NCBI GenBank assembly: GCA_964389685.1
Contig: CAYMFM010000126.1
Location: 1-7,468, forward strand
Length of the DNA stretch: 7,468 bases
Reading direction: 5' to 3'
Origin: G020353115 sp964389685
GTDB lineage: Bacteria > Bacteroidota > Bacteroidia > Bacteroidales > VadinHA17
Shown here: piece by piece, positions 1-6,960 of the stretch
Numbering within the stretch: position 1 is the first letter of the stretch
Layout: each line of letters starts with the position of its first letter
Position numbers and translations under genes: made by a program
Notes under the pieces: generated by a model
Database searches by the model: none
The model's input: the letters and a program-made list of their open reading frames with translations, nothing else
Told to the model about the DNA's origin: nothing

Positions 1-54
1 CTGATAAGCCAACACACAACCCAAGTAACTACATTTACCAGCCAACCGTTAGAA
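1..54 (+). other. attC site, right half only (cut by window edge)
   Basis: Positions 1-50 are identical to 5906-5955, the right half of the attC that ends cassette IV. It holds the right stem arm (ACATTTACCAGCC) and the R' box GTTAGAA at 48-54. The left arm lies outside the window. The identity implies that another copy of cassette IV, with its reverse-strand gene, lies immediately upstream. Confidence 0.8.
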
Positions 55-552
55 AGCATAGCCCCTAGCAAATAAATGTAAAGTTCTTAGTAAAGTTTCG
101 GAGCGCATTTTCAAGTACCCTGCCTCGCCTACCAACATGATGTCCTGTCCGCATTATCATTGACAATTTTTAAGAGATGCTTAGTTAAGGTGGTTACAAG
201 GTGCGTTCGTGCAATTCAATGTATTCATTGGTCATTACCACGCGGTTGGTCTGACAGGGTTGTTTTGTACTCGGCGAGGCTAATGATTTTTGCAATGATG
301 GGATCCTGGGTAATTTTAGTCAGCCAACTGCAGGCTGATTATGGTAGTGTGCTCAGATCAAAGCCGGATAAGGGGCAAAAATCCATTCCATCGCACTCGT
401 TAGCGCCCGCTGTTCGGGGCAACGCTTTCTAACAAGACGGTATAGGTAATGCCGCTTTTAACGGTCGACAGGAAGATTACCGTGAAAATTTGTAACTTTA
501 TATCTAATAATAATCAAAAGCTGATATGCGGCACTACCCATACCGCTGAACG
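49..552 (+). mobile_element. Gene-less integron cassette I (repeat family, copy 1)
   Basis: This 504-base cassette has a 385-base body (49-433) and its own attC. The body recurs at 5954-6338, 6458-6842 and 6961-7345 with the same length and only substitutions between copies. Its first 18 bases (48-65, GTTAGAAAGCATAGCCCC) are complementary to its last 18 (416-433) except at two positions. No gene is convincing. A + strand frame from TTG at 160 to the R'' stop at 430-432 is open here but broken in copies V, VI and VII. A - strand frame (225-422) has a stop at 339-341 here. Blocks conserved in all copies lie around 111-164 and 268-295. They include GCCTCGCC (122-129), complementary to GGCGAGGC (273-280). 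It may be a structured RNA, a decayed gene, or a non-coding spacer cassette. Confidence 0.75.
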
Positions 553-558
553 TTATGG
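427..558 (+). other. attC site of cassette I (type alpha)
   Basis: The R'' box TTCTAAC (427-433) and R' box GTTATGG (552-558) flank a hairpin. The left arm CGGTATAGGTAATGCCGC pairs with a right arm ending GCGGCACTACCCATACCG. Two A-versus-C differences in the arms become G.T pairs on the - strand. The loop is long and contains a smaller hairpin (AACGGT with ACCGT). The same stem arms occur unchanged in the attC sites of cassettes V and VII, while their loops differ at several bases. The length, 132 bases, resembles large attC sites such as the Vibrio VCR. Confidence 0.85.
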
Positions 559-585
559 GCAAATAATAATCAAGAACAAATGAAG

Positions 586-592
586 TAAAGGA
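586..592 (+). promoter_or_regulatory. Ribosome binding site of the S9 peptidase gene
   Basis: AAAGGA sits a few bases before the ATG at 595 and resembles a Shine-Dalgarno sequence. It supports this start and lies inside cassette II, so the cassette carries its own translation signal. Confidence 0.45.
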
Positions 593-594
593 TT

Positions 595-2571
595 ATGCCA
601 AAAGGAATTAACATTAACAAGTTGACTGCCTTGATATATGTAATCATGCTATCTTGTATTTCAACAGCACAAGAACGCAAAGAGATTGGTAACCTTGTTT
701 TAGAAGATATCCCTGATATTCCTTTAGAAATAAGGGCCAGATTACATCAATATCAGAACACCAGGAGTGCAGATCTTATGGATTGGTTACCTAACGGAGA
801 AGGTATGTTAATCAAAACAAGGTTTGGTAATACTAACCAGTTCCACATTGTCAAACATCCCGAAGGATCAAGAAATCAAATCACTTTTTATGATGAGCCA
901 GTGAGAGAAGGTTTATTCTGCCAATTAAATAATTATAATGGGTTTCTTTTCACTAAAGATATGGGTGGAAATGAACTCTCACAGATTTATTGGTATGACA
1001 TGAATACCAGAAAAGCCGAAATGCTCAGCAATGGTGAATCAGTCAATGAATTGATCAATTGGTCAAATAATGGTGGTCAGTTTGCCTTTACATCCACCCA
1101 AAGGAATAATAGAGATTATGATATTTATATCAGCGATTTATCGTCACCAAAAGAATGTGATCTCAAGATTGATGAAGGAAATGGTTACTGGGTAACAAGG
1201 GATTGGTCACCAAATGATGATAAACTGATCTTAGTTCAGTATCGTTCTGCAAGTGAAGCAAACTCCTACATTCTTGATATTAAAACAGATGTACTCACAC
1301 AAATCAATGATAAAAACGATATTGAAAGATTTGTTGCCTTAGGATGGAATTCTGACGGGGACAAAATATATGCACTCACAAATAAAGGAAAAGAATTTAA
1401 TACGCTTGTTCAATATGATATAATAACGAAAAAGATCAATTACATTACTGAGAATATTCTATGGGATATTGATTTTATTGAGTTCGCACAAAACAAATCA
1501 CGATCCTTGGCTGCATTCATAGCAAATGTGAATGGATTTAGTAGACTCTTTATTCTGGATACAAGGACAAATAAGTATACTCAAGTAGATCATTTACCTA
1601 TTGGACAAATTAATTCTTTAACTTTTCATCCTACTAAGGATTTGTTGGCCTTTGTCCTGAATACGACCCAGACACCAGGTGATATATTCACCCTCGATCT
1701 TTTAACAAAAGAAATTGAACGATGGACAAGATCTGAAATTGGAGGTCTTAATGCAGAATTTTTTCCCCAACCAGAATTAATAAGTTATGATTCGTATGAT
1801 ACGGTCGAAGGAAGGATTAGAAAAATACCAGCATTCGTATATAAACCAAAAAATGCAAAAGGACCGCTACCAGTATTGATTTCTATACATGGTGGGCCAG
1901 AAGATCAGCATATGCCATACTTTTCTTCTTTCCGTGCATATCTGGTAAATGAGATGGGGATTGCTGTAATTGCTCCTAATGTCAGGGGTTCTACAGGATA
2001 CGGAAAGTCTTACCAGCTGCTCGATGACGGATATAATAGGCAAAACTCTGTGAGAGATATTGGCAAACTCCTGGAATGGATTGAAAAGAATCCTGAGTTT
2101 GATAAAAACAAAATAGCTGTTTACGGAAGTTCCTATGGAGGTTATATGGTACTATCATCCATGGTCTCTTTTAATAATAAAATAAAATGCGGGGTTGATC
2201 TTTTCGGAATAAGCAATTTCGTGACATTTCTGGCAAATACTGAAGAATACAGAAAAGACTTGAGAAGACTTGAATATGGAGATGAGCGAGATCCAGATAT
2301 GAAGAAATTTCTTTTAGCAATATCTCCTACTACTAATGCAAAAAATATCACATGTCCGTTATTTGTGATTCAAGGAGCGAATGATCCCAGGGTTCCAGTT
2401 ACCGAATCCGAACAGATGGTAAATGTGATAAGGGAAAATGATGGACTAGTTTGGTATATGCTGGCCAAAGATGAAGGCCATGGATATCGCAAGAAAGATA
2501 ATAGAAATCATATGCGTGAAGCAATTATTCTGTTTCTACAGGAATATCTACTCATTAATAACTGCCCATAA
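595..2571 (+). CDS. Secreted S9-family (prolyl oligopeptidase/acylaminoacyl peptidase-like) serine peptidase
   Basis: This 658-residue protein has the two-part S9 layout. Residues 1 to about 25 form a signal peptide (hydrophobic LTALIYVIMLSCISTA), so it should be exported to the periplasm or beyond. Residues about 50-390 contain WSxD/N-type repeats expected of a beta-propeller that gates access. Residues about 400-655 form the alpha/beta-hydrolase domain. Visible motifs are HGGP (432-435) near the oxyanion region, NVRGSTGYG (462-470), GSSYGGY with nucleophile S513, GANDPRVP with D597, and GHGY with H629. The triad is therefore complete. Family members hydrolyse peptides or N-acylated peptides; the substrate cannot be told from sequence. 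The gene fills cassette II, and its TAA stop (2569-2571) overlaps the attC R'' box. The ATG start is supported by AAAGGA upstream and the signal peptide. It appears intact. Broader alternatives are dipeptidyl-peptidase-like or esterase-like members of the same clan. Confidence 0.93.
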   Translation: MPKGININKLTALIYVIMLSCISTAQERKEIGNLVLEDIPDIPLEIRARLHQYQNTRSADLMDWLPNGEGMLIKTRFGNTNQFHIVKHPEGSRNQITFYDEPVREGLFCQLNNYNGFLFTKDMGGNELSQIYWYDMNTRKAEMLSNGESVNELINWSNNGGQFAFTSTQRNNRDYDIYISDLSSPKECDLKIDEGNGYWVTRDWSPNDDKLILVQYRSASEANSYILDIKTDVLTQINDKNDIERFVALGWNSDGDKIYALTNKGKEFNTLVQYDIITKKINYITENILWDIDFIEFAQNKSRSLAAFIANVNGFSRLFILDTRTNKYTQVDHLPIGQINSLTFHPTKDLLAFVLNTTQTPGDIFTLDLLTKEIERWTRSEIGGLNAEFFPQPELISYDSYDTVEGRIRKIPAFVYKPKNAKGPLPVLISIHGGPEDQHMPYFSSFRAYLVNEMGIAVIAPNVRGSTGYGKSYQLLDDGYNRQNSVRDIGKLLEWIEKNPEFDKNKIAVYGSSYGGYMVLSSMVSFNNKIKCGVDLFGISNFVTFLANTEEYRKDLRRLEYGDERDPDMKKFLLAISPTTNAKNITCPLFVIQGANDPRVPVTESEQMVNVIRENDGLVWYMLAKDEGHGYRKKDNRNHMREAIILFLQEYLLINNCP

Positions 2572-2698
2572 CAATGTACATACGGCAATTTGGTTGAGCA
2601 CGATTTTTGCTCAGGTAAAAATACGCGCCAAGTGCTTGCAACTAACCGGCGATTTGTTCGCACCTGAACCAAACTGCGCATGTACAGAACCGTTATGA
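2566..2698 (+). other. attC site of cassette II
   Basis: R'' CCATAAC (2566-2572) and R' GTTATGA (2692-2698) enclose arms TGTACATACGGCAATTTGG and CCAAACTGCGCATGTACA. The arms pair with one extra G on the left and two A-versus-C sites that become G.T on the - strand. The loop contains a further small hairpin (GAGCA with TGCTC). Length is 133 bases. It begins inside the last codons of the S9 gene. Confidence 0.88.
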
Positions 2699-2750
2699 GG
2701 AATGCCGATATTTGTCAAATAAGGTGAAATATATTTTTTATCATTCAATT

Positions 2751-2779
2751 TTGACATAACTTAGCCATTACAACATTTG
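2751..2779 (+). promoter_or_regulatory. Candidate Bacteroidota-type promoter of the caspase-like gene
   Basis: TTG at 2751-2753 and AACATTTG at 2772-2779 match the -33 TTG and -7 TAnnTTTG pattern (one mismatch in the -7 box) with an 18-base gap. Transcription would start just before the ATG at 2801. It lies inside cassette III, so the cassette would be self-expressing. A TTG start codon at 2777 would fall inside the -7 box, another reason to prefer the ATG. Confidence 0.45.
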
Positions 2780-2800
2780 CTTTATCAAAACTTTAGAGAA

Positions 2801-5074
2801 ATGAAAAAATTAATTATTGCACTTGCTCTAGTTCTTTTCTGCATTCCTGCTAATTCACAGGAACATCGCATGGCACTTGTTATTGGTAATGCCAATTACA
2901 CTATGAATATTCTTGCCAATCCTGTGAATGATGCAACGGATGTTGAAAAGATCTTAATAGCTTCAGGCTTCAGGGTCAAAAGATATACTGACCTTGATCA
3001 GGCAGAAATGAAAAAAGTGATTGATGATTTTGGCAATAGCCTCAGTAAAGCAGAAGTAGGCCTTTTCTATTATGCAGGTCATGGTGTACAGGTCAGGGGT
3101 CGCAACTATCTTATCCCTGTAGATGCAAGCCTTGAAACTGAAAATGATGTTGAATACAACTGTGTAGATGCGGGAAGGATACTTGCCAAGATGGAAGATG
3201 CTGGCACTAAAACTAATATCATTATACTTGATGCATGCAGGGACAATCCATTTGAACGCAGCTGGAGCAGGAAGTCAACAGGGTCAGGTCTTGCTTTTAT
3301 GGATGCTCCCAATGGTTCTCTTATTGCATACTCCACGGCACCCGGTAAAACAGCATCTGATGGTTATGGAAGGAACAGCCCTTATTCCTCGGCATTGATC
3401 CACTATATGAATATTCCTAACCTGAAAATTGAAGATTTTTTTAAGCTTGTGAGGGTAAAGGTCAGGGAAAAAACCAGTGACCAGCAGGTTCCATGGGAAT
3501 CCACTTCACTGGAAGGTGATTTTTATTTTAACCTTGATCCTGATTATGTTTCCACTGATGTTTCTATTGCTGATGTTGAGCCAGGGATTGGTGACAAACT
3601 CAAAGATCATGATAATAATTACCCGGCACAGCAGAGAATGAATGACTATGAAGAAAATAGGAAAGAGCTGGCAGCAGGGATAAGGTCAATAGCCATTATG
3701 CCATTTGCTAATTACACTGGAGATGAGAGTAAGGCCTACCTGGCATCGGGGTTGCAAGATGCCTTGATCAGCGAGCTGGGTCAATTAGGATCTGTAAGAG
3801 TAACCGCAAGAACTTCTACAATGCAATATGCGAACTTCCAAAAAACTATTAATGAGATTGCTTCAGAATTAAACGTTGAAGGAGTAATAGAAACCTCGTT
3901 AATAGGATTAGGTGAAAATATAAGGATTCAGCTTAAATTGTACAGCGCACTTCCTGCTGAACAAATGATATGGTCACAGGTTTACGATTCTGATATGAGT
4001 GATATACTTAACCTGTATAACCAGGTAATTAAGAATATTGCTGATGAGATACAAATTTCCATCACACCCGAACAAGAAAAAAAGCTGAACAAGACCATGA
4101 AGATAAATGCCAAGTCATATGAGGCATACCTGATGGGCAGGCAACACTTTCAAAGTGTTAGCGAAAAAGAGCTTATAAAGGCAAGGGAGTACCTTGAATA
4201 CGGCATTGAAAAGGAACCCGAATGGGCACCACTTTATGCAGGGCTTGCCCAAGTATGGCTTACAATGGCCCAGATAGGCTTCGAACCCCCTGAGGTTTCG
4301 GGTCCCAAGATATTCGAGAATATCAATAAAGCCCTGGAACTTGACCCCGGTTTTCCCGACCTGCATTTTACACTGGCCCTGATAGCTACATGGGTAGAAT
4401 GGGACTGGGAGAAAGGGGAAAAGGAATTTAAACTTGCCCTGGAAGTCAATCCCAATGATGCAGCAGCCCTGGTGTATTACGGCCAGTTACATGGCATATT
4501 GCAAAGGAGAGATGAGTGTGAATTACTGGCCGCAAAAGGTGTAAGTATAGATCCTTTTAATCCCTTTATACTGTCAATAGCGGGAGCGACATACCTTTGT
4601 ATTAACGAGAACCGGAAAGGACTGGAACTTGCAGAAAGAGCCCTGGAAATAAAGCCCGGGGATGTAATTGCAAACGTTGTCTTAGAAGCTGCTGCAACTG
4701 AACTTAATGATTACAAAAAAGCTATGGAAGCCGTAAGGGCTACTTCCTCCGAGATAGGCCTTAATATGAAAGAGCTGGAAGAACTCATGGATAAGGAAAA
4801 ATACAAAGAGGCATACAGGGAACATGCTTTTATTATGGAAAAACTGTATAATGAAGGAAAAACCGGCATGAATGCAATAGATGTTGCTATAAAATTCATT
4901 ATGGTCGATGAAATTGAAAAGGGTATCCACTATATTGAAAAGGCCTACGAGGCACATGAACAGGGTTTACCACTTATTGCTACCAGCATAAATGGAATGG
5001 AAAAAGTTCAAAAAGATCCGCGTATCATTGAAATAATCCGGAAAATGATGTTGCTGCATGGGAAATTTGAATAA
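2801..5074 (+). CDS. Secreted caspase-like (peptidase C14) protein with TolB/FlgO-like domain and TPR-like region
   Basis: This 757-residue protein starts at the ATG followed by a clear signal peptide (MKKLIIALALVLFCIPANSQ). An in-frame TTG eight codons upstream is rejected because it adds no signal-like sequence and overlaps the likely promoter. Residues about 22-245 form a caspase-like p20 domain: MALVIGNANY opens it, the catalytic His is H94 in YYAGHG, and the catalytic Cys is C146 in LDACRDNPF. Both are present, so cysteine-peptidase activity, typically after Arg or Lys in bacterial members, is plausible. Residues about 294-425 (IRSIAIMPFANYTGD onward) resemble the TolB-like/FlgO-like domain often paired with repeats. 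Residues about 440-757 are helical with tetratricopeptide-like repeats, suggesting partner binding. Location is probably periplasmic. It is alone in cassette III. The substrate and trigger are unknown; roles in stress or regulated proteolysis are inference only. Confidence 0.9.
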   Translation: MKKLIIALALVLFCIPANSQEHRMALVIGNANYTMNILANPVNDATDVEKILIASGFRVKRYTDLDQAEMKKVIDDFGNSLSKAEVGLFYYAGHGVQVRGRNYLIPVDASLETENDVEYNCVDAGRILAKMEDAGTKTNIIILDACRDNPFERSWSRKSTGSGLAFMDAPNGSLIAYSTAPGKTASDGYGRNSPYSSALIHYMNIPNLKIEDFFKLVRVKVREKTSDQQVPWESTSLEGDFYFNLDPDYVSTDVSIADVEPGIGDKLKDHDNNYPAQQRMNDYEENRKELAAGIRSIAIMPFANYTGDESKAYLASGLQDALISELGQLGSVRVTARTSTMQYANFQKTINEIASELNVEGVIETSLIGLGENIRIQLKLYSALPAEQMIWSQVYDSDMSDILNLYNQVIKNIADEIQISITPEQEKKLNKTMKINAKSYEAYLMGRQHFQSVSEKELIKAREYLEYGIEKEPEWAPLYAGLAQVWLTMAQIGFEPPEVSGPKIFENINKALELDPGFPDLHFTLALIATWVEWDWEKGEKEFKLALEVNPNDAAALVYYGQLHGILQRRDECELLAAKGVSIDPFNPFILSIAGATYLCINENRKGLELAERALEIKPGDVIANVVLEAAATELNDYKKAMEAVRATSSEIGLNMKELEELMDKEKYKEAYREHAFIMEKLYNEGKTGMNAIDVAIKFIMVDEIEKGIHYIEKAYEAHEQGLPLIATSINGMEKVQKDPRIIEIIRKMMLLHGKFE

Positions 5075-5195
5075 AACAGACAAGATAATTGAGTAGACGG
5101 TTGATCACGCTTCAGCGTAACCAGTTCACCTCTCCCCGATACACTTCCCTGTACACGTTATTTAAGTCGGTTAAATCATTGAGAATTACGGACCT

Positions 5196-5216
5196 CATAT
5201 TTGATCTGCAAATATG
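5196..5216. repeat. Perfect inverted repeat after the caspase-like gene
   Basis: CATATTTG (5196-5203) and CAAATATG (5209-5216) are perfect 8-base inverted repeats around a 5-base loop. It lies between the caspase-like stop codon and the cassette III attC. No T-run follows on either strand, so it is not a standard intrinsic terminator; it could be a transcript-end hairpin or a protein-binding site. Confidence 0.35.
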
Positions 5217-5301
5217 TAATGATAAATTATTAAAAATAATCTCACTTGCTCAGAGAGGATAAAAGTTTAAAAAATAACTAAGAAGTATTTTCCGGCACTC
5301 C

Positions 5302-5432
5302 TCATAACACCGTATATAAAACATTTGGCGGAATTTGCTAATTTTAAAGGCACTACATTTAATAAAAATTGTATCGGCTTGATAGGAAATCACTTTGAAA
5401 TGCCAAACGTTTCATATACATTAACGTTGTGT
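5302..5432 (+). other. attC site of cassette III
   Basis: R'' TCATAAC (5302-5308) and R' GTTGTGT (5426-5432) enclose arms TATATAAAACATTTGGC and GCCAAACGTTTCATATA. The arms pair fully except for two A-versus-C sites that become G.T on the - strand. Length is 131 bases. The R' box departs from GTTRRRY in its last bases, but those bases belong to cassette IV and match that cassette's own R''. Confidence 0.8.
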
Positions 5433-5953
5433 TTAATTCAGTAAATTACAAAAAGAGATAAGAGCCAGGTATTTTCAGGCTTGCATATAAAGATAGGGAT
5501 AGTTCTTTGCAAAGGGGTAAGATTCAATGCTAAAAAAAACAGGAAATAATTGATTTTCCTGTTCAAGTCTTTACCGGTGGTACCGTGGAAAGCTTCACTT
5601 TCTGACGTAGCAACGTCTTAAAGACTTGGTTGAAGGTATAGGAAAAAATTGATAAAATCAAGTTTTTATCGACTGAGTTTTTAACAGTTGAATCTTGATA
5701 ACTTTTTGGGTATAAAAGAACTATGGTGGTATATAAAGAGCAATCCTGCCGAATTGACCAACAGCATTTAGACCAATCTAAATTCAATGGGTCAATGCTA
5801 AAATAACTGAGCTCGGTAGTTGAAGGTGTAATTTTCTGAACTCCGTTCACAGAAGAATAGAATGAAAGTGAACTAAACACAACAGGCTGGTGAAATGTAA
5901 TTACCCTGATAAGCCAACACACAACCCAAGTAACTACATTTACCAGCCAACCG
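5427..5953 (+). mobile_element. Integron cassette IV carrying a reverse-strand gene
   Basis: This 527-base cassette begins GTTGTGTTTAATTCA (5426-5440), complementary to TGAACTAAACACAAC (5869-5883) except for one A-versus-C site, which becomes G.T on the - strand. It holds no + strand gene. It has a - strand ORF with a terminator, and a short attC. About 105 bases at its start (5427-5531) hold nothing I can identify. The first bases of the window show that a second copy lies just upstream, also followed by a gene-less cassette. Confidence 0.75.
5532..5563 (-). terminator. Intrinsic terminator of the reverse-strand gene in cassette IV
   Basis: Read on the - strand, AACAGGAAA (5555-5563) and TTTCCTGTT (5538-5546) form a perfect 9-base-pair stem with an 8-base loop, followed by a run of eight T (5532-5539). 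It begins at the last base of the stop codon of the - strand ORF. On the + strand there is no T-run after the stem. It supports the ORF being a real transcription unit and would also end reverse transcription before it enters cassette III. Confidence 0.75.
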
Positions 5954-5964
5954 TTAGAAAACAT
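5563..5964 (-). CDS. Hypothetical protein, reverse-oriented cassette gene
   Basis: This is a 133-codon ORF that I do not recognise. Two facts support it: an open frame this long in AT-rich DNA, and a strong intrinsic terminator immediately after its stop. The ATG at 5964 lies in the first bases of cassette V, and residues about 3-29 are read from the attC of cassette IV. That part is hydrophobic (WLVNVVTWVVCWLIRVI) and could act as a signal anchor, or may simply be antisense attC sequence if the true start is later, at a non-ATG codon near residue 29. The remainder is polar to mixed, with Cys in KCCW and QDC, and a basic C-terminus. The first bases of the window show that the upstream copy also has an ATG supplied by the following cassette. 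Reverse genes are uncommon in cassettes and usually need their own promoter; none is clear here. Confidence 0.5.
   Translation of the reverse strand: MFSNGWLVNVVTWVVCWLIRVITFHQPVVFSSLSFYSSVNGVQKITPSTTELSYFSIDPLNLDWSKCCWSIRQDCSLYTTIVLLYPKSYQDSTVKNSVDKNLILSIFSYTFNQVFKTLLRQKVKLSTVPPVKT
5877..5959 (+). other. attC site of cassette IV (short type)
   Basis: R'' ACACAAC (5877-5883) and R' GTTAGAA (5953-5959) enclose arms GGCTGGTGAAATGTAATTAC and GTAACTACATTTACCAGCC. They pair with one extra G on the left arm and one A-versus-C site that becomes G.T on the - strand. At 83 bases it is the shortest attC here. An extra base in one arm is a hallmark of attC orientation. Its right half is repeated exactly at positions 1-50. 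Confidence 0.88.
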
Positions 5965-6457
5965 AGCCCCTCACATATAAATGTAATGTTCTTGGTAAGG
6001 TTCCGGTGCGAATTTCAACGGACCCTGCCTCGCCTACCAACATGACGTCCTGTCCGCATTATCATTGACACGTTTTAAGAGGTGCTTAGTTAAGGTGGTT
6101 ACAAGGTGCGTTCCTGCAATTCAATGTTTTCAATGGTCATTACCACGCGTAAGGTCTGACAGTTTTTTATAGTACTCGGCGAGGCTAATGATTTTTGCAG
6201 TGATGGGATCCAGGGTGTTATTGGTCAGTCAACTGCAAACTGTTGATGGTAGTATGCTCAGATCAGAGCCGGATAAGGGGCAAAAATCCATTCCATCGCT
6301 CTCGTTAGCGCCCGCCAGTCGGGGCAACGCTTTCTAACAAGACGGTATAGGTAATGCCGCTTTTAACGGTCAGCAGGAAAAATACCGTGAAAATTTGTAA
6401 CTTTATATCTAACAATAACCAACAGCTGATATGCGGCACTACCCATACCGCTGAACG
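5954..6457 (+). mobile_element. Gene-less integron cassette V (repeat family, copy 2)
   Basis: This 504-base cassette has a 385-base body (5954-6338) collinear with copy I. Its start reads GTTAGAAAAC where the other copies have GTTAGAAAGC, and this still pairs with its end (6321-6338) by G.T on the - strand. The + strand frame has a TAG in the middle. The - strand frame (6130-6327) has one TGA at 6229-6231. It shares some variants with copy I and others with copy VI, which suggests exchange between copies. It sits next to cassette IV, as copy I does. Confidence 0.75.
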
Positions 6458-6463
6458 TTAGAA
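6332..6463 (+). other. attC site of cassette V (type alpha)
   Basis: This 132-base site runs from R'' TTCTAAC (6332-6338) to R' GTTAGAA (6457-6463). Its stem arms are identical to those of the cassette I attC, and its loop differs at several bases. Because the next cassette is of the same family, complementarity here extends 18 bases outward from each core even in the linear array. Confidence 0.85.
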
Positions 6464-6960
6464 AGCATAGCCCCTCGCAAATAAATGTAAAGTTCTTAAT
6501 AAGGTTCCGGAGTAAATTTCAACGATCCCTGCCTCGCCTACAAACATGACGTCCTGTCCGCATTATCATTGACACGTTTTGAGAGATGCTAAGGTATAGT
6601 GGTTACAAGGTGGGTTCCTGCAATTCAATGTTTTCAATGGTCATTACCACGCGGCAGGTCTGACACTGTTTTATAGTACTCGGCGAGGCTAATGATTTTT
6701 GCAATGATGGAATCCGGGGTAATTTTAGTAGGCCAAATGCAAACTCTTGATGGTAAAATGTATAGATCAAAGCCGGATAAGATGCAAAAATCCATTCCAT
6801 CGCCCTCGTTAGCGCCCGCCGGTCGGGGCAACGCTTTCTAACAAAGGGCTAAAATGCAATGTTGCTTTTTGTTTACCCTTTGCAGATTTCTTTGTAACTT
6901 ACATTGCGAAAACCAATAACTGTTTAGTACAGGCTACCACACTGCATTTAGCCTTGAACG
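6458..6960 (+). mobile_element. Gene-less integron cassette VI (repeat family, copy 3, different attC)
   Basis: This 503-base cassette has the common 385-base body (6458-6842) followed by an attC of unrelated stem sequence. Similarity to the other copies stops just after the R'' core (TTTCTAACAA) and resumes at the next cassette. The - strand frame 6634-6831 (65 codons from TTG) is open here, but most differences between copies in that frame change the amino acid and two copies have stops in it, so I do not call a gene. The + strand frame has two stops. Confidence 0.75.

Larger units (their letters stand above)
553..2692 (+). mobile_element. Integron cassette II carrying the S9 peptidase
   Basis: This 2,140-base cassette lies between G^TT at 552/553 and 2692/2693. 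It has a 42-base leader, one gene, and an attC whose R'' overlaps the gene's stop codon, which is classic cassette economy. The first bases GTTATGGGCA (552-561) are exactly complementary to TGCCCATAAC (2563-2572), which ties the cassette start to its own end. Most known cassettes are about 0.5-1 kb, so this is large. No promoter is evident in the leader, so transcription may come from upstream. Confidence 0.82.
2693..5426 (+). mobile_element. Integron cassette III carrying the caspase-like gene
   Basis: This 2,734-base cassette is very long for its class. Its start, GTTATGAGGAATGCCG (2692-2707), is complementary to CGGCACTCCTCATAAC (5293-5308) at 15 of 16 positions, and the one difference is a G.T pair on the - strand. 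This shows that start and end belong to one cassette although 2.6 kb apart. It holds a 108-base leader with a likely promoter, one gene, a 227-base stretch after the stop, and an attC. That stretch (5075-5301) has no gene; it holds an inverted repeat at 5196-5216. Confidence 0.8.

Noticed and set aside
160..432. + strand ORF of 90 codons in cassette I, ending in the R'' stop
   Set aside because: It needs a TTG start, and the same frame has one or more stops in copies V, VI and VII. The terminal stop is simply the TAA of the R'' core. It is Arg/Trp-rich with no conserved pattern.
49..433. The 385-base body as a MITE-like transposable element with terminal inverted repeats
   Set aside because: There are no target-site duplications. 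The terminal repeats begin at the integron cores, and other cassettes with unrelated contents have the same kind of end complementarity.
493..500. TAACTTTA in the cassette I attC as a -7 promoter box for the S9 gene
   Set aside because: No TTG lies at the expected distance upstream, and the motif is part of a loop sequence shared by attC sites with no gene after them.
3106..3336. - strand ORF inside the caspase-like gene, and similar ORFs elsewhere within the two large genes
   Set aside because: They are antisense or out-of-frame shadows of strongly supported coding sequence, with no start signals of their own.
5118..5160. TAAC...GTTA pair after the caspase-like gene as a possible extra attC
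   Set aside because: It is only 43 bases, with poor arm pairing. The cassette III start is complementary to 5293-5308, which places that cassette's end later.
6634..6831. - strand ORF of 65 codons from TTG in cassette VI (the same frame in VII is 7128-7334, 68 codons)
   Set aside because: The frame aligns in all four copies without indels, but copies I and V have stops at 339-341 and 6229-6231, and most differences change the residue. The gap-free alignment applies equally to every frame. A small protein in VI and VII is not excluded.
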